From NCBI GenBank assembly GCA_023419875.1, contig JAEZXM010000165.1, forward strand, positions 1 through 12,159: a DNA stretch of 12,159 nucleotides, read 5' to 3'. Shown here piece after piece: positions 6,591 to 12,159 of the stretch (position 1 is the first letter of the stretch; every line of letters begins with the position of its first letter). The notes below the pieces were generated by a model. The model saw only the letters and a program-made list of their open reading frames with translations, searched no databases and was not told where the DNA came from. The position numbers were made by a program, and so were the translations under genes. The stretch comes from Pseudomonadota bacterium. GTDB lineage: Bacteria; Myxococcota; Myxococcia; Myxococcales; Anaeromyxobacteraceae.

Positions 6591-7670
6591 ATGACACGCG
6601 CCACGGCCAAGGACGTCGCCCGGGCGGTGGGCGTCTCCGTCACCACCGTCTCCAACGCGTACTGGCACCCGGGGCGCCTCGGGGCCGCGTTGCGCACGCG
6701 GATCCTGGGCGTCGCCGAACGCCTCGGCTACACCGCGGATCCCACCGCGCGCGGGTTGCGCCTGCGCACGACCGGCGCGGTCGGCGTGCTCTACAGCGAC
6801 GCCCTCCCGTTCGCGTTCAGCGATCGGGCGTTCTCGGAGTTCCTTCGCGGCGTGACCGAGACGCTCGAGGCCGAAGGTCGGACGCTCACCCTCCTCTCCG
6901 GCGGCGCGCCGCAGGCGGCCGGCGGCGACGCCCTCCGGAGCGCGGCGGTGGACGGGGTCATCTGGTACGGCCCGGCTCGCGGTGATCCGCGGCTCCGGGA
7001 ACTTCCCGCCCGCGCCCTGCCGCTCGTCGTCGTCGACGGCGATGCACCGGCCGGCGTCCCCGCGGTGGCGCTGGACGACGAGGCCGGCGCCGCGGCGGCG
7101 GCCGACCATCTCCTGGGCCTCGGCCACCGGCGCCTGGCCGTGCTCGCCATCGGGGACGGCGCCCTCACGCCCGCGCGTGTCGAGCCGGAGTCGCTGTGCC
7201 GCTCACCGTTCCGGGTCATCCGCGCCCGCGCGCTCGGCTACGCCGCCGCTGCTCGCCGGCACGGGGTGACGTTCTCGCGCCTCCCCGCCTGGCTCGTCCC
7301 GAGCCGGTTCGAGCTGGCCCGGATGGTCGGGCGGGAGCTCCTGCGCGATTCCACGCGCCCTACGGCGGCCCTGTGCATGAGCGACGAGCTCGCGCTGGGC
7401 GTGCTGGCCGCCGCGCGCGACGTCGGCGTGGAGGTCCCCGAGGCGCTCTCGGTGGTCGGGTTCGACGACGTGGCGGAGAGCGGCCGGAGCGTGCCCCCTC
7501 TCTCCACGGTCGCGCAGGATCACGCGCGGAAGGGCCGCACGGCGGCCCAGGCGCTGCTGGAGGTCCTTTCCGGCGGCGCGGTCCCCCGGGCATCGCGCCT
7601 GACCGCCTCGCTGGTGATCCGCGGCTCGACGGCGCCGCCACGTCGTGCGAGGCCCACGCAGCGGACCTGA
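6591..7670 (+). CDS. LacI/GalR-family transcriptional regulator
   Basis: The 359-residue protein (from ATG 6591) has a canonical N-terminal helix-turn-helix, ATAKDVARAVGVSVTTVSNA at residues 4-23, and a hinge helix DPTARGLRLRTTG. A periplasmic-binding-protein-like effector domain follows, with landmarks GVLYSD, ADHLLGLGHRRLAVL, ALCMSDELALGVL, SVVGFDDVAES and PLSTVAQD. LacI-family proteins usually repress sugar-use genes and release DNA on binding a sugar or sugar phosphate. GTG 6576 would add five residues; I prefer the ATG because it gives the usual short lead before the HTH, but neither has a clear ribosome site. The segment PARVEPESLCRSPFRVIRARA before GYAAAARR is longer than in LacI itself. 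The perfect palindrome upstream suggests autoregulation and control of the divergent MBL gene. The downstream GH3 is a possible further target by proximity only. Confidence 0.9.
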   Translation: MTRATAKDVARAVGVSVTTVSNAYWHPGRLGAALRTRILGVAERLGYTADPTARGLRLRTTGAVGVLYSDALPFAFSDRAFSEFLRGVTETLEAEGRTLTLLSGGAPQAAGGDALRSAAVDGVIWYGPARGDPRLRELPARALPLVVVDGDAPAGVPAVALDDEAGAAAAADHLLGLGHRRLAVLAIGDGALTPARVEPESLCRSPFRVIRARALGYAAAARRHGVTFSRLPAWLVPSRFELARMVGRELLRDSTRPTAALCMSDELALGVLAAARDVGVEVPEALSVVGFDDVAESGRSVPPLSTVAQDHARKGRTAAQALLEVLSGGAVPRASRLTASLVIRGSTAPPRRARPTQRT

Positions 7671-7678
7671 GCTCAGGT
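7665..7678. repeat. 14-bp perfect palindrome across the stop codon of the LacI gene
   Basis: ACCTGAGCTCAGGT is its own reverse complement and spans TGA 7668-7670. It lies between two convergent genes 55 bases apart. As RNA it could form only a short stem, and no U-run follows, so it is a weak terminator candidate at best. Confidence 0.4.
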
Positions 7679-7725
7679 ACCCGCGAGCTTCGTGTTCGGG
7701 AGCTTCGGCGACTCCGGCACGACCA

Positions 7726-8538
7726 TCACCCCACGAGCCCCTCCGCCCGGAGCAGCGGGTCCAGGCCTTCGGCCAGGGCACGGGCCGCTGTCCCCGCGTC
7801 CGCGACGCCCCGGCCCGACGCCTCGACGAGCCGGGTCACGTCAGCCTCGAGGCTCGTCGGACGCACCGGGCAGCGGCGAGCGACGTAATCCAGGAGCCGC
7901 TTCTCTCCAGGGTGCGTCGCCCGGTTCAAGGCGAAGAGGACGTCGAAGTACGACGCGAGGAAGGCCGCCGCGCGGTGATTCGCCGAGACGCGGTCCCCCC
8001 GCGCGACCGCCTTCTCGAGCTGCTCCGCGAACGACGAGAGGTTCGTGTCGAGGAGCGGCCGGTTTTTCGCGACCACGGCCGCGCGAAGCGCCTCCGGATA
8101 CGGAACGTCCGCGCGCGCGCGCAGGACCGCGTACCAGCCTCGGCGGTCGAACACCGGTTGCGCAGCGCGAACATTGTCCCAGAAGCAGGTCGAGTAGCCG
8201 ACGCCGGCCTCGCAGCGGACGAGCACGCGATCGAGCTCCTCCTGGATCCACCCCGGCGTCCGGTACATGACGTCGACGTGCAGGCCGCTCGACGGATCGA
8301 TCCACTCGTCGCCCGGCTCGAAGAATCGGTTGTCGATTTCGAGGTGAGGGCTTCCGGCGGCGAGAGCGCGGCGGCGCTCCAGCGAGGGCGGCGCGGCGCC
8401 GTAGACGTAGAGGTCGACGTCCGACCCCTCGTCTCCGGCTCCGGCGGCGTGCGAGCCTCCCAGCGCGACCGCGTCGACCTCGGGCCAGGCCGCCATGGCG
8501 TCCACCACACGCCGACCCACCTCCTGCCACGCGGACAT
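7726..8538 (-). CDS. nucleotidyltransferase-domain protein (pol beta superfamily, DUF4037-like)
   Basis: The 270-residue protein starts at ATG 8538 with a strong GAGGAGG 5 bases upstream. Residues 27-42 hold the minimal nucleotidyltransferase signature GGSHAAG, then SDVD (D40 and D42). The third acidic residue is likely D89 in LHVDVMY, after a strand. The triad binds two metal ions and transfers an NMP group. The remaining two thirds is mostly helical (about 100-270), as in DUF4037 or aminoglycoside-nucleotidyltransferase-like proteins with a fused C-terminal helical domain. Because this domain is in the same chain and no HEPN gene adjoins it, an MNT/HEPN toxin-antitoxin pair is unlikely. The substrate cannot be told; antibiotic or small-molecule modification is one option. 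It is convergent with the LacI gene and divergent from the GH3 gene across 115 bases. Confidence 0.78.
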   Translation of the reverse strand: MSAWQEVGRRVVDAMAAWPEVDAVALGGSHAAGAGDEGSDVDLYVYGAAPPSLERRRALAAGSPHLEIDNRFFEPGDEWIDPSSGLHVDVMYRTPGWIQEELDRVLVRCEAGVGYSTCFWDNVRAAQPVFDRRGWYAVLRARADVPYPEALRAAVVAKNRPLLDTNLSSFAEQLEKAVARGDRVSANHRAAAFLASYFDVLFALNRATHPGEKRLLDYVARRCPVRPTSLEADVTRLVEASGRGVADAGTAARALAEGLDPLLRAEGLVG

Positions 8539-8653
8539 CGGGTCCTCCTCACCTCGCGCTTGATCTCGCGCGACCGTCCACGCACGTTATTGGGGCGCGC
8601 ACCGCGGAACGCAAGGAGCGGATCCTCGAGCGCCCAACACGGTCCCGCCACGC

Positions 8654-10864
8654 ATGACGACTCCCATCCATCGCGATCCCGCCCAGACCCCCGAGCGCCG
8701 CGCCGACGCTCTCCTCGGGCGGATGACCCTCGCCGAGAAGATCGGCCAGATGATGCTGCTCAACGGCCAGCTCGGCGGCCCGCGCCTCGTCCAGCGGTAC
8801 CAGCCCGGCTCGATCCTCCACATCCTGAACGACGCGCTCGCGGAGACGATGGACGCGGCGGCGGAGACGCGGCTCGGGATCCCGCTGCTCGTGGGCGAGG
8901 ACTGCATCCACGGCCACTCCTTCCACCCCGGCGCGACCATCTTCCCCTCCCCGCTCGCCCTCTCCTCCTCCTGGGACGCCGCCCTGGTGCGTGACGTGGC
9001 GCGCGTCACCGCCCGCGAGGCCGCGCCCACCGGCGTGCACTGGACGTTCTCGCCCGTGCTGTGCGTCACGCGCGACCTACGCTGGGGCCGGGTGGGCGAG
9101 ACGTTCGGCGAGGACCTCCACGTGATCGGCACGCTGGGCGCCGCGATGATCGAGGGCTACCAGGGGACGGGGCTCGACGATCCCGAGGGCGTGCTCGCCT
9201 GCGCCAAGCACTACGCCGGCTACTCCGAGACGCAGGGCGGCCGCGACTCGTCCGAGGCCGACCTCTCTCGCCGAAAGCTGCGCGCGTTCTTCTTCCCTCC
9301 GTTCCGCCGCGCCGTCGCCGCCGGGGTCATGACGTTCATGACCGGCTACCAGTCGATCGACGGCCTCCCCTCGACGGCCAACCGCTGGCTGCTCCACGAC
9401 GTGCTCAAGGAGGAGTGGGGCTTCGGGGGCATGCTGGTCACCGACTGGGACAACGTCGGACGATTGGTGAAGGAGCAGAGGATCGCCCCCTCCCCGCGCG
9501 AAGCGGCAGTGATCGCTGTGCGCTGCGGGAACGACATGATCATGTGCACGCCGGAGTTCCACGAGGGCGCGCTGGCGGCGGTGCGCGACGGGCTCCTGCG
9601 AGAGGCGGAGATCGACGCCGCGGTGCGGCGCATCCTCCTGCTCAAGCTCCGGATGGGCCTGTTCGAGAACCCGCGCCGTCCGGAGGCCGGGCGCAAGGCG
9701 AGCGTGATCGCCAGCCCCGAGCACCGCGAGGTGAACCTGCGCGCCGCGCGCGAGACGATCGTGCTCCTCCAGAACGACGGGCTGCTCCCGCTCGAGCCTG
9801 GGCGCGTGCGCCGCCTGGCGGTGATCGGCTCGAACGCGGATGACCCGCTCGCCCAGCTCGGCGACTGGTCGCTGGGCTCCGGGCAGTACGGCCCCGAGGC
9901 GGGGACCCATCCCCGCGCGTGCACCGAGACCCTCCTCGACGGCATCCGCGCCCGCTTCGCGGGCTCCCAGGTCGAGTACGCGCGCGGCGGCGGTCCCGAC
10001 GATCCGGACGAGGGCGGCATCCCCGGAGCGGTCGACGCGGCCCGCCGCGCCGACGTGGTGATCCTCGTGCTCGGAGATCACCTCTCGTTCGTCGGCGAGA
10101 CCCGGAGCACCGCCACCCTGGAGCTCCAGGGTGCGCAGCCCGCGCTCGTCGAGGCGGTGATGGCGGTGGGCACGCCCACCGTCGTCGTCCTCGTGAGCTC
10201 GAAGCCGCTGGTGCTTCCTCCCGCAGCGCTCGAGGCCACGGCCATCGTGGAGTGCTTCAACCCCGGCATGCGCGGCGGGACCGCCCTGGCCGAGATCCTC
10301 GCCGGCGACGTCAACCCCTCCGGCAAGCTCACGATCTCCTTCGCGAAGCACGTCGGGCAGCAGCCCGTGTTCTACGGCCAGGTGCGAGGCCAGCACGGGG
10401 ACCGCTATGCCGACCTCGATCAGGAGCCGCTCTTCCCCTTCGGACACGGCCTCTCGTACACCCGCTACGCCTACTCCGGCCTGCGGCTCGCCGCGTCCGA
10501 GATCGACGAGGGCCAGGCGCTCGAGGCGGAGGTCGAGGTGACGAACGTGGGGAGCCGTGACGGGGTGGAGATCGTGCAGGCCTACGTCTCCGACGAGGTC
10601 ACCTCGTGCACCTGGGTGGACCGGCGGCTCGTCGCCTTCGAGCGCGTCACCCTCGCCGCGGGCGAAAGGAAGACCGTCCGGTTCCGGATCCCGTACGAGG
10701 CGCTGACGCTCGTGAATGCGCACGAGCGGGAGGTCGTGGAGCCGGGCGCCTTCGAGCTCCAGGTCGGGCCCTCGTCTCGCCCCGCGACGCTCCTCCGGGC
10801 GGCGTTCCGGGTGAAGGGGGATCCCTTCTCGCTGGCGGCGATCCCGGGGGTCGCCCTGCGGTGA
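8654..10864 (+). CDS. glycoside hydrolase family 3 beta-glycosidase, cytoplasmic
   Basis: The 736-residue product has the three-part layout of BglX-like GH3 enzymes. The N-terminal barrel (about 15-335) includes MTLAEKIGQMM, WGRVGETFGEDLHV (144-157) and KHYAGYSETQGGRD (185-198). The C-terminal alpha/beta sandwich covers about 365-590, and a fibronectin-III-like domain lies near 630-720 (VTNVGSRDGVEIVQAYVSD). The expected nucleophile is D264 in LVTDWDNV. A likely acid/base is E482 in FVGETRSTATLEL. GH3 enzymes remove terminal glucose, xylose or related units from oligosaccharides; the exact sugar cannot be read here. No signal peptide is present, unlike periplasmic BglX, so it probably acts on imported oligosaccharides. 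The start ATG lacks a good ribosome site, but family alignment at ERRADALLGRMTL supports it. TTGATC at 8560-8565 is a weak -35 candidate. The gene is complete and ends 15 bases from the convergent lipoprotein gene. Confidence 0.92.
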   Translation: MTTPIHRDPAQTPERRADALLGRMTLAEKIGQMMLLNGQLGGPRLVQRYQPGSILHILNDALAETMDAAAETRLGIPLLVGEDCIHGHSFHPGATIFPSPLALSSSWDAALVRDVARVTAREAAPTGVHWTFSPVLCVTRDLRWGRVGETFGEDLHVIGTLGAAMIEGYQGTGLDDPEGVLACAKHYAGYSETQGGRDSSEADLSRRKLRAFFFPPFRRAVAAGVMTFMTGYQSIDGLPSTANRWLLHDVLKEEWGFGGMLVTDWDNVGRLVKEQRIAPSPREAAVIAVRCGNDMIMCTPEFHEGALAAVRDGLLREAEIDAAVRRILLLKLRMGLFENPRRPEAGRKASVIASPEHREVNLRAARETIVLLQNDGLLPLEPGRVRRLAVIGSNADDPLAQLGDWSLGSGQYGPEAGTHPRACTETLLDGIRARFAGSQVEYARGGGPDDPDEGGIPGAVDAARRADVVILVLGDHLSFVGETRSTATLELQGAQPALVEAVMAVGTPTVVVLVSSKPLVLPPAALEATAIVECFNPGMRGGTALAEILAGDVNPSGKLTISFAKHVGQQPVFYGQVRGQHGDRYADLDQEPLFPFGHGLSYTRYAYSGLRLAASEIDEGQALEAEVEVTNVGSRDGVEIVQAYVSDEVTSCTWVDRRLVAFERVTLAAGERKTVRFRIPYEALTLVNAHEREVVEPGAFELQVGPSSRPATLLRAAFRVKGDPFSLAAIPGVALR

Positions 10865-10879
10865 AGCGAGGCGCGAGGG

Positions 10880-11248
10880 TCACCGCGCCCCGGTATTCGC
10901 CCTGGCCGTCGTCTCCTCGGTGAGCGCCGCGAGCTCCGCGCTCCGCATCCCGTACAGGGAGGACGCGGCCGCCGCCTTCATCGGGTCCTTCTTCATCGCC
11001 TCCCCCGCGGCCTGCTTCAGCCGTTCCACCTCCGCCTGGTTCTTCTCGTGGTACGCGGCCAGCTCGCGGACGGCCTTCTCCGGATCGTCGCCGTTCTTCT
11101 TGAGGATCTCGATCATGCGATCGGTGTGCGCGATGAGCTCGGCCAGCGGATCCTTCGCGGCGCTCGGTGCGGGCGACCTGCTGCACGCGCAGAGCAAGAA
11201 GGCGAGAGCGACGGCGAGCGACGGCAGTGCGAAGGGCCTCTTCGTCAT
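10880..11248 (-). CDS. small helical lipoprotein of unknown function
   Basis: The 122-residue product starts at ATG 11248 with AAGGAG 8 bases upstream. The N-terminus has a lipoprotein signal (ALAFLLCACSRS, lipidated Cys22, with an unusual Cys at -2). The mature part is charged and almost wholly helical. DPLAELIAHTDRMIEILKKN is followed by DDPEKAVRELAAYHEKNQAE and then MKKDPMKAAAASSLY, consistent with a helical hairpin or short coiled coil. I recognise no named family. Small helical lipoproteins of this kind are frequent in Myxococcota genomes and often have no assigned role. It is convergent with the GH3 gene (15-base gap) and divergent from the xylanase gene. The gene itself is well supported by signal, ribosome site and codon use. 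Confidence 0.75.
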   Translation of the reverse strand: MTKRPFALPSLAVALAFLLCACSRSPAPSAAKDPLAELIAHTDRMIEILKKNGDDPEKAVRELAAYHEKNQAEVERLKQAAGEAMKKDPMKAAAASSLYGMRSAELAALTEETTARANTGAR

Positions 11249-11416
11249 CGAGCGAGCTCCTTGGGGCGACGGGTTCCGCCCTCTTCTCGGGTACCCGGCA
11301 GGAGGGCCGCCGCATCATCGCGCGCGCAAAACGGGGGGACAAGAACGACCCGCGCACCTCCTCGGGCGCGCGCCGAAGCGGTCAAAAACCCGGAGCGAAG
11401 TCGCGCTTCAATCCAG

Positions 11417-11432
11417 TCTGAATCGCTTCAGA
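11417..11432. promoter_or_regulatory. inverted repeat upstream of the xylanase promoter
   Basis: TCTGAA-TCGC-TTCAGA is a perfect 6-bp inverted repeat with a 4-base spacer. It ends 15 bases before the candidate -35 box. Its size and position suit an activator or repressor site. It does not match the palindrome at 6490-6503. Confidence 0.4.
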
Positions 11433-11447
11433 GGCGGCCGTCCACCC

Positions 11448-11476
11448 TTGACAGGTGGTCGCGGTCCCGCCATCGT
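11448..11476 (+). promoter_or_regulatory. candidate sigma70-type promoter of the xylanase gene
   Basis: A perfect TTGACA (11448-11453) is followed after 17 bases by CATCGT (11471-11476), which matches the -10 consensus at three of six positions. Transcription would begin about 80 bases before the ATG at 11565. The -10 is weak, so an activator may be needed. Confidence 0.4.
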
Positions 11477-11564
11477 CATACCCTGACGATCCGTAAAAGC
11501 AGTCGCGGCGCCCGGCGAGACCCGCCGGACGGCCGCATTTCTCGCTCACCCGTGGAGTGAAGAC

Positions 11565-12159
11565 ATGAAGAACCTCGCTGGACGTATCGCGCACCGGCCG
11601 CTCGCCGCCGTGGCGACGGCTCTCGCCGTCCTGTTCCTGGGATGCGGCGGACCGGAGACGGCGGAAGAGGGCGGGAGCCCCGCGTCCGTCACCCTCACCT
11701 CGAGCCAGACCGGCACCGACGGCCTCTGGTACTCGTTCTGGACGGACGGCGGTGGATCGGTCCAGTTCGAACTGCTGGGCGGAGGCCACTACGCCTCGCG
11801 GTGGACCAACGTCAACAACTGGGTCGGCGGCAAGGGCTGGAGCACCGGCGGCCGCAAGACCGTAAGCTACTCGGGCACCTTCAACTCGCCCGGCAACGGC
11901 TACCTCGCCCTGTACGGTTGGACCACCAACCCGCTCATCGAGTACTACGTCGTCGAGAACTACGGCACGTACAACCCGAGCACCGGCGCCACGCGACTGG
12001 GCAGCGTCAACAGCGACGGCGGCACCTACGATCTCTACCGGACGCAGCGGGTCAACCAGCCCTCGATCATCGGCACCGCCACCTTCTATCAGTACTGGGC
12101 CGTCCGGACCGTGAAGCGCACGGGCGGGACGATCACCACCGGCAACTTCTTCGACGCGT
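11565..12159 (+). CDS. glycoside hydrolase family 11 endo-1,4-beta-xylanase, lipoprotein (3' end outside window)
   Basis: ATG 11565 has GGAG 7 bases upstream. The frame stays open to the window edge (198 codons). The N-terminus is a lipoprotein signal ending AVLFLGCGG (lipidated Cys27), then a short acidic linker. From about residue 43 the sequence is a GH11 beta-jelly-roll: GLWYSFWTDGGG (53-64), VGGKGWSTGG (87-96), SYSGTFNSPGNGYLALYGW (101-119), NPLIEYYVVENYGTY (122-136), and the thumb region QPSIIGTATFYQYWAVRT (165-182). E126 is the expected nucleophile. The acid/base Glu and the last strands lie beyond the window, as would any CBM. GH11 enzymes are specific for xylan and cut it internally. 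Lipid anchoring places it at the cell envelope, probably the surface, where products could be taken up and trimmed by a GH3-type enzyme. Identification is firm; whether the gene is intact cannot be told. Confidence 0.93.
   Translation, partial: MKNLAGRIAHRPLAAVATALAVLFLGCGGPETAEEGGSPASVTLTSSQTGTDGLWYSFWTDGGGSVQFELLGGGHYASRWTNVNNWVGGKGWSTGGRKTVSYSGTFNSPGNGYLALYGWTTNPLIEYYVVENYGTYNPSTGATRLGSVNSDGGTYDLYRTQRVNQPSIIGTATFYQYWAVRTVKRTGGTITTGNFFDA

Larger units (their letters stand above)
11249..11564. other. intergenic region between the helical lipoprotein and the xylanase gene
   Basis: This is 316 bases with no supported gene. It holds the ribosome site of the minus-strand lipoprotein (11257-11262), a 10-bp palindrome CGGGTACCCG (11288-11297), the inverted repeat at 11417-11432, a candidate promoter at 11448-11476, and GGAG at 11554-11557 as ribosome site for the xylanase. 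Confidence 0.6.

Noticed and set aside
7726..8538. MNT/HEPN toxin-antitoxin pair
   Set aside because: No HEPN gene is adjacent and the nucleotidyltransferase has its own long helical C-terminal domain.
9077..10723. A 548-codon minus-strand frame opposite the GH3 gene
   Set aside because: Low-complexity Arg/His/Ala-rich translation with no domain; the plus strand encodes an unambiguous full-length GH3 enzyme.
1..12159. CRISPR array, tRNA or rRNA genes, anti-phage or biosynthetic gene cluster
   Set aside because: No regularly spaced repeats, no recognisable RNA gene and no defence or biosynthetic core enzyme were seen on either strand.

Overview
The window is about 12.2 kb of very GC-rich DNA. 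It carries ten complete or near-complete protein genes plus two partial genes that run off the ends. High GC, strong GC bias at third codon positions (which produces long spurious antisense frames), several secreted lipoproteins with lectin-like or carbohydrate-binding modules, and a LytTR regulator together suggest a soil or sediment bacterium, most likely Myxococcota. That assignment is inference; no rRNA or tRNA is present to confirm it.

Layout. Positions 1-353 hold the C-terminal end of a LytTR response regulator. It is followed at 458-1057 by a four-helix membrane protein with paired His-x13-His motifs, resembling a di-haem cytochrome b of the DUF4405 type. The 3' end of that gene runs into 1011-1059, which looks like the isolated end of an IS21-type insertion sequence; this fragment supplies the gene's present stop codon. 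On the minus strand, 2362-1073 encodes a lipoprotein with an InlB-like repeat and two C-type-lectin-like modules. Divergently, 2690-4828 encodes a lipoprotein with two tandem CBM4/9-like modules and a C-terminal region of about 350 residues that I do not recognise. A class I methyltransferase follows (4877-5602).

A second block begins with a secreted metallo-beta-lactamase-fold protein of UlaG type with altered metal ligands (minus strand, 6430-5675). It is divergent from a LacI-family regulator (6591-7670), and a perfect 14-bp palindrome typical of a LacI operator lies between them. A solitary nucleotidyltransferase (minus strand, 8538-7726) is followed divergently by a cytoplasmic GH3 beta-glycosidase (8654-10864), a small helical lipoprotein (minus strand, 11248-10880), and the 5' part of a lipoprotein GH11 endo-xylanase (11565 to the end).

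Working together. The GH11 xylanase at the cell surface, the CBM-bearing lipoprotein, a cytoplasmic GH3 and a LacI regulator fit a plant-polysaccharide (xylan or xyloglucan type) foraging region. No transporter is visible and the genes are not one operon, so this is a loose neighbourhood rather than a demonstrated locus. I found no CRISPR array, RNA gene, or clear anti-phage or biosynthetic system. The strongest candidates for something undescribed are the C-terminal domain of the CBM lipoprotein and the secreted, ligand-altered MBL protein paired with its own LacI operator.
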